Source: Nitratidesulfovibrio sp. (GTDB lineage: Bacteria > Desulfobacterota > Desulfovibrionia > Desulfovibrionales > Desulfovibrionaceae). From it: DNA of 64,000 bases. The notes under the pieces were generated by a model that was not told where the DNA came from, did no database searches, and saw only the letters and a list, made by a program, of their open reading frames with translations. The translations under genes were made by a program, and so were the position numbers. Positions 19,444 to 27,395 of the stretch are shown here, in pieces; position 1 is the stretch's first letter, and each line of letters begins with the position of its first letter. The stretch covers positions 124,001 to 188,000 of the forward strand of contig NZ_JBDXXH010000009.1 in the NCBI RefSeq assembly GCF_040373385.1, written 5' to 3'.

Positions 19444-21531
19444 CTACCAGTGATAGCTGACGCTGAGCAGCGCGGAGCGCGACTGGCCGTAGTAGCAGTA
19501 GTAGTCGCAGGCCGAGATGTACTCTTCGTCCAGGATGTTGTTGACGTTCAACTGGACGCTCCAGTTTTCGTCGATCTGGTACGAGGCCATGGCGTCCCAC
19601 AGGGTGACGTCGGGCACGGTCAGGTCGCTGCTGGCGGGATTGTCCCGGGATTCGCCGATGTAGCGCACGCCGGAGCCGAAGGTCAGCCCCTTCACGAAGA
19701 AGCGCGAGGTGTCCAGCTTCAGCCAGGCGTTGGCCTGGTCGCGCGGGATGAGCCCGGCCTGCTTGGTGCCCCGGCCGCCGGTGTCGTCGGTGCGGGCGTC
19801 GGTGTAGGTGTAGCTGGCGGTCAGTTGCAGGTCTTCGGTCAGGTGGGCCAGGCCTTCCAGTTCCACGCCCCGGGCGGTGACCTCGCCGGTCTGGGTGGCC
19901 ACGTAGGTCAGCGGGTTGGTGACCAGTGCATTCTTCTGGGTGATGTCGAAGAGGGCCACGTTGATGTAGCCGTCGAAGAAGCCGGGGGTGTACTTCACGC
20001 CCACTTCGTACTGCTCGCCTTCCAGCGGCTTGTAGAGCTGGCCCGTGGCCGGGTCGATGGTGCTCAGCACCTCGAACGACTGCGAGTAGCTGACGTAGGG
20101 CGACAGGCCGTAGTCGGACAGGTACATCAGGCCCGTGTTGAACGAGAACTGGCCGTCGTTGCGCGATTCGTCCTGGTCCAGGCTGTCGCTGGTGTTCTCG
20201 GTCTGCACCCGGTCGTAGCGGCCACCCAGCACGCCCACCCAATGGCCGTCGTACTTGACCTGGTATTGCAGGTAGGCGCCGGTCTGGAGCTTGGAGATGT
20301 CGCGATCATTGTTGTTGGCCGGGTCGAGCGGGGTATAGGACCCGTACACCGGGTGGTACGGGTTGATGGTGCCGAAGGAATAGTTGTCCTGCTCGTCGCC
20401 ATGGGTCTTGTGGTGCTGCACGTCCACGCCCATCAGCGCGGTGTGTTCCATGTCCGTGGAATCCCATTTGGCCACGGCGCGGTTGTCCACGGTGATGCTG
20501 TCCTGCTCGCCGTCGCGGAACACGATGCCCCGGTACAGCGAGGTGGCCGAGGGATCGGAGTTGGGGAAGGCGTACGAACTGCGCAGGTACAGGTCGTTGT
20601 AGGCGTAGTTGACGTTCTGGGACAGGGTCCAGCGCTTGTCCACCTCGTGTTCCAGAAGGTAGCCGGCGGACATCTGGGTGCGCTTGTAGCGGTCGTAGTC
20701 CGGTTCGCCCAGGTTGGTGGACGGATCGATGGTGCCGTGCGGCGAATCGATCAGCGTGCCTGCGGCGGGAAAGAACGGGTTGGTGGGAACGCCGTCGTCC
20801 TTCAGCAGCGTGCCCATCAGGGTAAGGCGCGTCTTGTCGGTAAAGTCTATGGTCAGGCTGGGCGCGATGTAGTGGCGGGTGTTTTCCGTGCCGTCCAGTT
20901 CGCCCTCGGCGTCCTTGGCCAAGCCCACGATGCGGAAGCGGATGTTGCCCGAATCGGTGGCCACGTCGGACACGTCGAAGGCCACGGTGCGGGTGTCGCT
21001 GGTGCCCACCTGCACCTGTATCTCGCCGCCGGGGGTATCCTTGGGCTTTTTCTGCACGGCGTTGACCACGCCGCCGGGGGGCGATTCGCCGAACAGGATG
21101 GACGACGAGCCCTTGACCACTTCCAGCCGTTCGAGGCCGTAGGGTTCCAGCAGCCAGGTGTAGTAGCCGTCGCGGAACAGGCGGTTGCCGTCCAGGTAGG
21201 TGGCCGCGTCAAAGCCGCGCACCTTGATCCAGTCGGTGTCGTTGTCGGCCCCGTAGGGCTGCGAGGTAACCCCGGACGTGTAACGCAGGGCCTCGTCCAG
21301 CTTTTGCGGGGCGTGCTGTTCCAGGTCTTCCGATTCGACGATGGAGACGGACTTGGGGGTTTCCTGGATGGCGGCGTCCACCTTCAGTGCCGAGGCGCTG
21401 ACCACCACGGGGTCCAGCGTCACGGTGCTGTTGGTGTTGGCCAGTACCGGCCTGGCGGATGCCACGACCAGGCAGGCCGCCCCCAGGCAAAGGGCATGAC
21501 CCAGAAGGCGCAACGGGTCTGATGGTTTCAT
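19444..21531 (-). CDS. TonB-dependent ferric-siderophore receptor
   Basis: A 695-residue outer-membrane receptor. A signal peptide (about 1-31, ending VLANT) is followed by a TonB-box-like LDPVVVSAS, the plug domain (about 50-170: SVSIVESEDLEQHAPQKLDEAL, later SILFGESPPGGVVNAVQKKP) and a 22-strand-type barrel that ends in an aromatic C-terminal residue (SYHW). This is the FhuA/FpvA siderophore group by plug sequence. A Cys-Tyr-rich segment (CDYYCYYG) near the end is unusual. ATG 21531 has AGGAG seven bases upstream. The Fur box 220 bases upstream predicts iron repression; the divergent AraC-type protein may act as ligand-dependent activator. Confidence 0.93.
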   Translation of the reverse strand: MKPSDPLRLLGHALCLGAACLVVASARPVLANTNSTVTLDPVVVSASALKVDAAIQETPKSVSIVESEDLEQHAPQKLDEALRYTSGVTSQPYGADNDTDWIKVRGFDAATYLDGNRLFRDGYYTWLLEPYGLERLEVVKGSSSILFGESPPGGVVNAVQKKPKDTPGGEIQVQVGTSDTRTVAFDVSDVATDSGNIRFRIVGLAKDAEGELDGTENTRHYIAPSLTIDFTDKTRLTLMGTLLKDDGVPTNPFFPAAGTLIDSPHGTIDPSTNLGEPDYDRYKRTQMSAGYLLEHEVDKRWTLSQNVNYAYNDLYLRSSYAFPNSDPSATSLYRGIVFRDGEQDSITVDNRAVAKWDSTDMEHTALMGVDVQHHKTHGDEQDNYSFGTINPYHPVYGSYTPLDPANNNDRDISKLQTGAYLQYQVKYDGHWVGVLGGRYDRVQTENTSDSLDQDESRNDGQFSFNTGLMYLSDYGLSPYVSYSQSFEVLSTIDPATGQLYKPLEGEQYEVGVKYTPGFFDGYINVALFDITQKNALVTNPLTYVATQTGEVTARGVELEGLAHLTEDLQLTASYTYTDARTDDTGGRGTKQAGLIPRDQANAWLKLDTSRFFVKGLTFGSGVRYIGESRDNPASSDLTVPDVTLWDAMASYQIDENWSVQLNVNNILDEEYISACDYYCYYGQSRSALLSVSYHW

Positions 21532-21751
21532 GTATATCTCCTGTGCGGAATGGTGCGAGGCGATTTCCGGTTGATGCAGCCATGCGGCAATGCACGCCGT
21601 TTGGCGCGCAATACGGTGCACGCCGCGTCGCGCCACGTCGCAATGGGGGAAGAACAGCCCAGTTCCCCGCCCGCGAGTGGTTTCGCGCGGCTGCGGCATG
21701 CAAACACTGCCGAGTGTGTGTGAGGGGGCCCCGTCAGGCAGGATTGACACT

Positions 21752-21770
21752 AATACTGAAAATCATTATC
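21752..21770. promoter_or_regulatory. Fur box in divergent receptor/AraC promoter region
   Basis: AATACTGAAAATCATTATC matches the classical 19-bp Fur consensus at 16 of 19 positions. It overlaps a TTGACA hexamer (21744-21749) on the + strand. Position between the AraC-type gene and the receptor suggests control of both directions. Confidence 0.8.
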
Positions 21771-21821
21771 AGCCAACTTCGTTGAGACAAATCATGCCTC
21801 AAATGAGACAAGGAACGCCGC

Positions 21822-22592
21822 ATGGACCCCCAGCCCATGAACATCATGGACACGCCCCGCCCCGTGGTGGCCCTGGCCACGGAATATTCGCCGGGAGAAA
21901 TACTGGAATTCCACAACCATCCGCGCGCCCAGCTGCTGTACGCCAGCCTGGGGGTGATGACGGTTGAAACGCACAAGGGCATCTGGGTGGTGCCGCCCCA
22001 CCGGGGTGTGTGGATACCGCCCTACATGGTGCACAAGCTTACGGTTTCGCAGCACATTTCCATGCGCTCGCTGTATTTTCAGCCGGAGCTGTGCGGCAAT
22101 ACCCCGCAGGAGTGCTGTGTGGTTTCCGTGTCGCCCTTGCTCAAGGAGCTGATCCTCGAGGCATCGCAGATGCCCCGGCTGTACCCGCGCAACGGGCCGG
22201 AAGAACGGCTGCTGATGGTCGTCATGGACCGCATCCGCCAGATGGACCTGACCCCGCTGATGAACCTGCCCATTCCCAGGGACCACCGGCTGAAGGCCAT
22301 CTACCAGCACCTGGACGAGAACCCCGGCGACAAGCGCACCCTGGAGGAATGGGGGGACACCATCGGGCTTACCCGGCGGACGCTGACCCGGCTTTTCCTG
22401 TCCGAAACCTCCATGACCTTCGGGCAGTGGAAGCAGCACATCCGCATTCTGAAATCCCTGCCTCTGCTGGCCGAAAACGAGCAGGTGACCACCGTGGCCA
22501 TGGAAATGGGCTACGACAATCCCAGCGCGTTCATATCCGTGTTCAAGAAGGCACTGGGCAAGACGCCCAGCAAGTACTTTGCGGGGGAGTGA
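21822..22592 (+). CDS. AraC-family regulator, cupin N-terminus
   Basis: A 256-residue protein. The N-terminal half (about 15-95) is a cupin-type sensor domain (EFHNHPRAQLLYAS, then VPPHRGVWIPP), and the C-terminal half (about 150-250) is an AraC DNA-binding domain with two helix-turn-helix units (TLEEWGDTIGLTRRTLTRLF; VTTVAMEMGYDNPSAFISVFKKALG). ATG 21822 has AAGGAA six bases upstream. Divergent from the receptor across a Fur box, so it is probably a local regulator of siderophore uptake, as AraC regulators next to receptor genes often are. A run of 28 G begins 4 bases after its stop. Confidence 0.9.
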   Translation: MDPQPMNIMDTPRPVVALATEYSPGEILEFHNHPRAQLLYASLGVMTVETHKGIWVVPPHRGVWIPPYMVHKLTVSQHISMRSLYFQPELCGNTPQECCVVSVSPLLKELILEASQMPRLYPRNGPEERLLMVVMDRIRQMDLTPLMNLPIPRDHRLKAIYQHLDENPGDKRTLEEWGDTIGLTRRTLTRLFLSETSMTFGQWKQHIRILKSLPLLAENEQVTTVAMEMGYDNPSAFISVFKKALGKTPSKYFAGE

Positions 22593-22595
22593 GCA

Positions 22596-22623
22596 GGGGG
22601 GGGGGGGGGGGGGGGGGGGGGGG
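22596..22623. repeat. Homopolymer of 28 G
   Basis: An uninterrupted run of 28 G residues starts 4 bases after the AraC-gene stop codon. Runs this long are prone to slippage and to assembly error, so its exact length should be distrusted. Confidence 0.9.
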
Positions 22624-22752
22624 AAGGTTGCGACGGCAGAGGAAGGAAAGGAGAGTCCTCACGGGGGGCGCGAGGGTGGAAGGTGCGGTATCAGGCTTCC
22701 GGTCAGCGCGGGGGGGCTGAAGTAAATTTCAACCGGAGTTTTGATTATTGTA

Positions 22753-22816
22753 TCTGTTTTAATTAAAAACAGAGCAAGTTTTTTAATTAGTGAGAAGCGT
22801 AAGAAAAAATTCTCAC
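22753..22816. terminator. Palindromes in AT-rich convergent gap (AraC gene / fic)
   Basis: An 8-bp arm palindrome (TCTGTTTT/AAAACAGA, 22753-22773) and a second inverted repeat (GTGAGAA 22790-22796, TTCTCAC 22810-22816) lie in an AT-rich stretch between convergent genes. They may terminate the fic transcript from the right, but neither has an ideal T-run placement. Confidence 0.4.
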
Positions 22817-22843
22817 CCTGAATTTAAGACGTATCTGGTGTCG

Positions 22844-23977
22844 TTAGTCGAGAAATAACCGGTAGTATTCGGTGAAAAGGTATTCCCGGTTGCGCTGCTG
22901 GCCGGTCATTTCTTCAAGGATACCGAGCCGGACCATCTCGGCGATGAGAGTGTTGGCCGTGGGTTGGGAAATGTCGAGGTTCTGGGCCACGCGTTTGCCG
23001 GTGGTGACAGGGCTCATATATAACGTTTCCAGCAATTTCTGGCCATTAGCGGACCGGGCACCCAGCGAGAGCACTTTTTGCGCGCACAGTTCCTTGAGGG
23101 CCATGATGTTCCGGAATGTGGCCACACCGTTGCGAGCCGTGTCGCGTACGGCCACGAGGAAGAATCGGACCCAATGGCCGATGTCATTGGACATGCGAAC
23201 GCCGGTGAGTGCGTCGTAGTATTGCCCTTTGTGCTTTTCCATGTGCGCGGAAAGGTACAAGCACGGCTTGCTGAGTAAACCGGCGCTGATCAGGTACAGG
23301 GTGATAAGCAAGCGCCCGATTCTACCGTTGCCGTCCAGAAAGGGGTGGATGGTTTCAAATTGATAATGGCTTATGGCCACCCGAATGATGTGTGGAACGT
23401 GGATTTCCTCGTTGTGCCAGAATTTTTCAAGGTCGCTGAGCAGTTCGGGAAGTTCGTCGTGATGGGGGGGGATGAATACGGCGTCCTTCAGTGATGCGCC
23501 GCCGATCCAGTTTTGTGAGCGACGGAATTCACCAGGCGTCTTGCGTTCGCCGCGTACTCCGCGCATCAGTATGTCATGTGTTTTTCGGAGCAGGCGGTTC
23601 GACAGGGGAAGCTCTGCCAGTTCCCGGATGGCAACGTTCATCGCTTCGATGTAGTTGTGCACTTCCTGCCAGTCGTCGCGTTTTTCTTCGGCAACGTGCA
23701 TCCTGTCGCGCAGGGCATCGTCCATTTCCGTGCGCGTGCCCTCGATGCGGCTGGAGGTGTTGGCTTCCTTGACGACGTGCATGTAGATGTACCGATCCAC
23801 GTCCGGAACCATCTTCGAAAAGGCATCCAATTCGGCCAGACTGCGGGTGGTTTCTTCCAACAGGCTGTTGATGCGTGGGTCATCCCACGTCCACTCGCGG
23901 TTTACCGGGGTGGGCGTGAAGCTTTTGTATTCGTATTGCTGGACGAATGTTCCGGAAATGAAGGCTTCGAACTTCAT
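22844..23977 (-). CDS. Fic-domain protein (class II AMP-transferase type) with C-terminal winged helix
   Basis: A 377-residue protein. The inhibitory helix motif S75-x-x-x-E79-G80 lies N-terminal to the catalytic loop HPFLDGNGRIGR (211-222), the full HxFx(D/E)GNGRxxR signature, making it a self-inhibited class II Fic enzyme that likely transfers AMP to a protein target. The C-terminal 80 residues resemble a winged helix (VTTGKRVAQNLDISQPTANTLIAEMVRLGILEE), suggesting DNA binding or autoregulation. GAGGA precedes the ATG. Base composition is visibly more AT-rich than its neighbours and it lies next to a tRNA gene, both consistent with horizontal acquisition. Target unknown. Confidence 0.9.
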   Translation of the reverse strand: MKFEAFISGTFVQQYEYKSFTPTPVNREWTWDDPRINSLLEETTRSLAELDAFSKMVPDVDRYIYMHVVKEANTSSRIEGTRTEMDDALRDRMHVAEEKRDDWQEVHNYIEAMNVAIRELAELPLSNRLLRKTHDILMRGVRGERKTPGEFRRSQNWIGGASLKDAVFIPPHHDELPELLSDLEKFWHNEEIHVPHIIRVAISHYQFETIHPFLDGNGRIGRLLITLYLISAGLLSKPCLYLSAHMEKHKGQYYDALTGVRMSNDIGHWVRFFLVAVRDTARNGVATFRNIMALKELCAQKVLSLGARSANGQKLLETLYMSPVTTGKRVAQNLDISQPTANTLIAEMVRLGILEEMTGQQRNREYLFTEYYRLFLD

Positions 23978-24042
23978 CGGAATCCTCGCTTGCTGACGGA
24001 GAGTCCGGTGGGCGGCTGCCGGAGCCGAGGGAACGGAATTGA

Positions 24043-24129
24043 TGGTGCCCGGAGCGGGGATTGAACCCGCACAGCCGTGAGGCCGAGGGATTTTAAGTCC
24101 CTTGCGTCTGCCAGTTCCGCCATCCGGGC
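24043..24129 (-). tRNA. tRNA-Leu (anticodon UAA), CCA encoded
   Basis: Read leftward: 7-bp acceptor stem GCCCGGA/TCCGGGC, D-arm with GGCAGACGC, anticodon loop CTTAAAA (anticodon UAA), a variable arm typical of class II tRNAs, T-arm GGTTCAATCC and an encoded CCA (24043-24045). Length 87 with CCA. About 66 bases upstream of the fic start on the same strand. Confidence 0.95.
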
Positions 24130-24342
24130 ACGGTGGGAATGGGCCGAAACCCTAGTATGCGGGCGGGTTGCCGTCAATGTCGGGGTGGGGCCGTGCGCAG
24201 GGAATGGCGCCGGGTGTCGAGCCCGGCGGCGCAAGGGGGCGTCGCGTTTGGGCGTCAGGGCTGCCGGGGGCTGCCGGGGGGCCGCCGCGAACTGGCCCGG
24301 CGCGCAGGTCGGCTGGAACGGGCTGGGCGCGTGGCCCTTCGC

Positions 24343-24837
24343 CTATTCCGTCGGCTTCGCGGCAGTCTTGCCGCTACCCCCGGCCTTGCCGCGTCTGGCG
24401 CGGGCCGCTGGCGGTTTGGGCCGGGTGGTGGGCACCACGGCCAGTGCCGGGTCCTTGTGCGCATGGGCAGCCATGCCCGCGCGTGCGTCGGGCAGGCGCA
24501 GGGCGGCCTCCTGCCAGACACCGTCGGCCAGCAGGTACAGGTGCAGCAGGTCCAGCCCCTTGTCCACGAACAGCATGCGCCCTTCCACATTGCCGCGCAG
24601 CAGGGGGGCCACGGCGGCGCAGGCGGCGTGGAACGCCGTTTCCTCGTGGTGGGCGAACACGCATTGCACCCGCAGGGCATCGCCCGTGGGGGTGAAGTCG
24701 ATGTGCTCGCCGCCGCTGGCGTCCAGTGCGCCGTGGATGGCGTCCACCAGTTCCGCCTCGCGGGCCAGCAGGTCGTTGTAGCTCAGTTCCGGCCCGTAGA
24801 AGAAGTGGCCGAAGAGTTCGCAGTCGAATTTGGCCAT
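24343..24837 (-). CDS. Conserved-looking hypothetical protein
   Basis: A 164-residue soluble protein without recognised family. The first 125 residues look globular (MAKFDCELFGHFFYG, FTPTGDALRVQCVFAHHEETAFHAACAAV, MLFVDKGLDLLHLYLL); the last 35 are a basic Ala/Arg/Lys/Pro-rich tail. AAGGA six bases before ATG 24837 supports a real gene. No operon partner: it is flanked by tRNA-Leu on one side and a divergent tautomerase gene on the other. Confidence 0.65.
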   Translation of the reverse strand: MAKFDCELFGHFFYGPELSYNDLLAREAELVDAIHGALDASGGEHIDFTPTGDALRVQCVFAHHEETAFHAACAAVAPLLRGNVEGRMLFVDKGLDLLHLYLLADGVWQEAALRLPDARAGMAAHAHKDPALAVVPTTRPKPPAARARRGKAGGSGKTAAKPTE

Positions 24838-25137
24838 GGTCGGTCCTTGCGTATGGTCGGGGCAGTTTGGCCGAGTCGGTGTGGCCGCGCGGTGTGCCCG
24901 GCGATGTGTGCCCGGACCGGCGCGGTGTCGTCCGGCGGTCGCGGGTCGCACGGTTTCTCCCAGCCGCGCGGCGGGCCGCAGCGAGGTGCTCCGTCTTCCC
25001 GTATCACGGGGCGCATGTTTTCCCTATGATAGAGCGCGGATGTGCCGGACGTCAAAATGGCAGAGATCGGCGGGGCTGGACGCGCCCTCCCCGGCGGTGG
25101 ATACTGGCGCGCCTAACCCCCGCACAAGGAGTTTCCC

Positions 25138-25341
25138 ATGCCCTACGTCAACATCCGCATCACCCGCGAAGGCGCCACCAGCGAGCAGAAGGCGGCGCTC
25201 ATCCAGGGCGTCACGCAGTTGCTGGTGGATATCCTCGGCAAGAATCCCGCCACCACCGTGGTGACCATCGACGAGGTGGACACCGACAACTGGGGCGTGG
25301 GCGGCGAGACCATCACCGCGCGGCGCAAGCGCGGGGCCTAG
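25138..25341 (+). CDS. 4-oxalocrotonate tautomerase-family protein
   Basis: A 67-residue tautomerase. After Met removal it exposes the catalytic Pro1 (PYVNIRITREG), and the rest fits the beta-alpha-beta fold of the small 4-OT family (EQKAALIQGVTQLLVDILGK; TTVVTIDEVDTDNWGVGGE). Basic residues near position 9-10 could serve substrate binding. Enzymes of this size act as hexamers; the natural substrate is unknown here and no aromatic degradation genes are nearby. AAGGAG six bases upstream of the ATG. Confidence 0.85.
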   Translation: MPYVNIRITREGATSEQKAALIQGVTQLLVDILGKNPATTVVTIDEVDTDNWGVGGETITARRKRGA

Positions 25342-25626
25342 CGCAAGGGGCGCAGGGGCGCAGGGGGAGACGCGGCCACTGCCCACCGATGTCGCCGCAA
25401 TGCGCGGCGGGGCGGTGCGCCAGCGCCAACGGTTCGCGCCCCCCACGCATCGCTCCCCCCATCCCCACTCACCACCTCCTCGCAGACACAACGCTCCCGG
25501 TGGTGTGGCGCACAGGCATCGTCGGGATGGCCCCGGCACCCCGCCGCCCGTCGCCCGCCATCCCGCCGCGTCCATCATGCTGTGGGCGCGCTGGCGCATC
25601 GCCCCCCCATCTGCTACAGGCTCGGT

Positions 25627-27339
25627 ATGCACACGGACACGCGCCCCCGTCTGGTGGTGCTCGGGCTGGACGGCCTGCCGTTCTCGCTGGCCCGCCACCT
25701 TTGCGCGCAGGGCCGCACCCCCAATCTTGCCCGCATCGCCGTATCCCCCAATGCGTCGGCCCTGGCTGCCGAGCTTCCCGACCTGTCGCCGGTGAACTGG
25801 ACATCGTTCTACACCGCCGCCGGTCCGGAAACGCACGGGGTGTACGGCTTCACGCGATTCAACGTGACCACGCGCCAGTTGTCGCTGGCCGATTTTTCGC
25901 AGGTGGCCGCGCCCACCATCTTCGACCGCCTGGGCGAGCGCGGACTGACCAGCCGGGTCATCAACCTGCCCAACACCTACCCGGCGCGCCCCATTCCGGG
26001 CATGCTGGTTTCCGGGTTCGTGGCGCATGACCTTGTGCGGGCGGTGCATCCGCCGTTCCTGCTGGGACCGCTGACCGGGGCGGGCTACCGGCTGGAGGCC
26101 GACACCGCGCGCGGCGGCTCGGACCCGGCCCATCTGTTGGCGGAACTGCGCGTTACCCTGGCCTCGCGCCGCGCGGCGCTGCGCCTGCTGTGGCCCGATC
26201 TTGCGTGGAACCTGTTCGTGCTGGTGCTGACGGAAACCGACCGGCTGTTCCACTTCCTGTGGGACGCGGTGACCGACGAAGGCCACCCGCAGCACCCGGC
26301 CTGCATGGACTTTCTGGCGGAATGGGACGCGCTGGTGGGCGAGGTGCTGGACCTCGCCAAGGCCCTTTCCGCGCGCGACGGCCGCCCGGTGCGCCTGCTG
26401 GCGCTGGCCGACCACGGCTTCGGCCCGGTGCGGGCAGAGGTGGACCTGAACGCCTGGCTGCGCGGGCAGGGCCTGTTGCGTCAGGTCACCCCCGGCGGCG
26501 TGGAGCAGTGCCACGAACTGGACGCCACCACCCTGCACCCGGACAGCGCGGCCTTTGCGCTGGATCCGGGCCGCATCTACCTGCGCACCCGCCGCCGCTT
26601 TCCGGACGGCACTCTGGACGACGCGGCGGGGCAGCACCTGGCCGAGCGGCTGCGGCGCGAACTTATGGAACTGACCTTCGAAGGCGCGTCGGTATTCCGC
26701 GCCGTGCTCACGGCGGATGAGGCCTACGGGCCGGAGGTGCCGGGGCAGGGTGCGTTGGGGCAGGATACGGCGGGTTCCGGCGCGCCGGGGCAGGCAGGTT
26801 TCGGACAGGGAGCGACCGGCCAACGAGTCGGCACGGGCCAGCCTGTCGCCTCTCCCGCCCCTGATGCTTTCGCCTGCGGAGACGGCCCCCCTCTGCGCTG
26901 GGCCGCGCCGGATCTGGTCTGCGTGCCTGCCTACGGCTTCGACCTGAAGGCCAAGTGGAACCGCAGCCAGGTCTTCGGCTTGCCGGAACAGTACGGGCGC
27001 ACCGGCACCCACACCCCGGACGACGCCTTCTGGTACGATTCGCAGGCCGGGCAGCCCGGCATTGACGCGCCGGTTTCGGTGCGCGACGCGGGCGTGCTTG
27101 TGCTGCGCCACTTCGGTTTGGATGCGCCGCAGCGCGTCGTGGCGTATCCGGCGGTGCTCACCGGGCAGGCGGATTGGCGCGGTGCACAGGTGCCCGCGCT
27201 GGGGCAGGGCGGCAACGCTTCCGGTGCTGCGCCCGTCGCGTCCGGTGCTGCGTCCAGCGCGTCCTCCGCGTCCGGCCCGGCGCATGCCGACGTATCGCCT
27301 GCATCACTTGCCGATAGCCCGCATATCCGCGCGCGCTGA
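25627..27339 (+). CDS. Type I phosphodiesterase / nucleotide pyrophosphatase-like protein
   Basis: A 570-residue alkaline-phosphatase-superfamily protein without a signal peptide. The first metal Asp is in VVLGLDGLPFS (about 10-20); the likely nucleophile is the Thr/Ser in NWTSFYTAAG (about 57-66), followed by ETHGVYGF; later metal ligands fit TETDRLFHFLWD and LADHGFG. Two low-complexity Gly/Ala/Ser/Gln-rich stretches (about 368-418 and 524-570) interrupt or extend the fold. ATG 25627 lacks a strong ribosome-binding site. A phosphodiester or sulfate-ester substrate is expected but cannot be named. Precedes the helicase gene by 56 bases. Confidence 0.78.
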   Translation: MHTDTRPRLVVLGLDGLPFSLARHLCAQGRTPNLARIAVSPNASALAAELPDLSPVNWTSFYTAAGPETHGVYGFTRFNVTTRQLSLADFSQVAAPTIFDRLGERGLTSRVINLPNTYPARPIPGMLVSGFVAHDLVRAVHPPFLLGPLTGAGYRLEADTARGGSDPAHLLAELRVTLASRRAALRLLWPDLAWNLFVLVLTETDRLFHFLWDAVTDEGHPQHPACMDFLAEWDALVGEVLDLAKALSARDGRPVRLLALADHGFGPVRAEVDLNAWLRGQGLLRQVTPGGVEQCHELDATTLHPDSAAFALDPGRIYLRTRRRFPDGTLDDAAGQHLAERLRRELMELTFEGASVFRAVLTADEAYGPEVPGQGALGQDTAGSGAPGQAGFGQGATGQRVGTGQPVASPAPDAFACGDGPPLRWAAPDLVCVPAYGFDLKAKWNRSQVFGLPEQYGRTGTHTPDDAFWYDSQAGQPGIDAPVSVRDAGVLVLRHFGLDAPQRVVAYPAVLTGQADWRGAQVPALGQGGNASGAAPVASGAASSASSASGPAHADVSPASLADSPHIRAR

Positions 27340-27395
27340 ACTGCGCCACTACAGGCTTTTTACCGTAAACGCACCGACAAGCATCCGGCAAACAC

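Noticed and set aside
18742..21522. Very long open frame (926 codons) on the + strand across the receptor gene
   Set aside because: It is antisense to the well-supported TonB-dependent receptor, has Val/Gly/His-rich content typical of reverse-strand shadows in GC-rich DNA, and shows no family motif.
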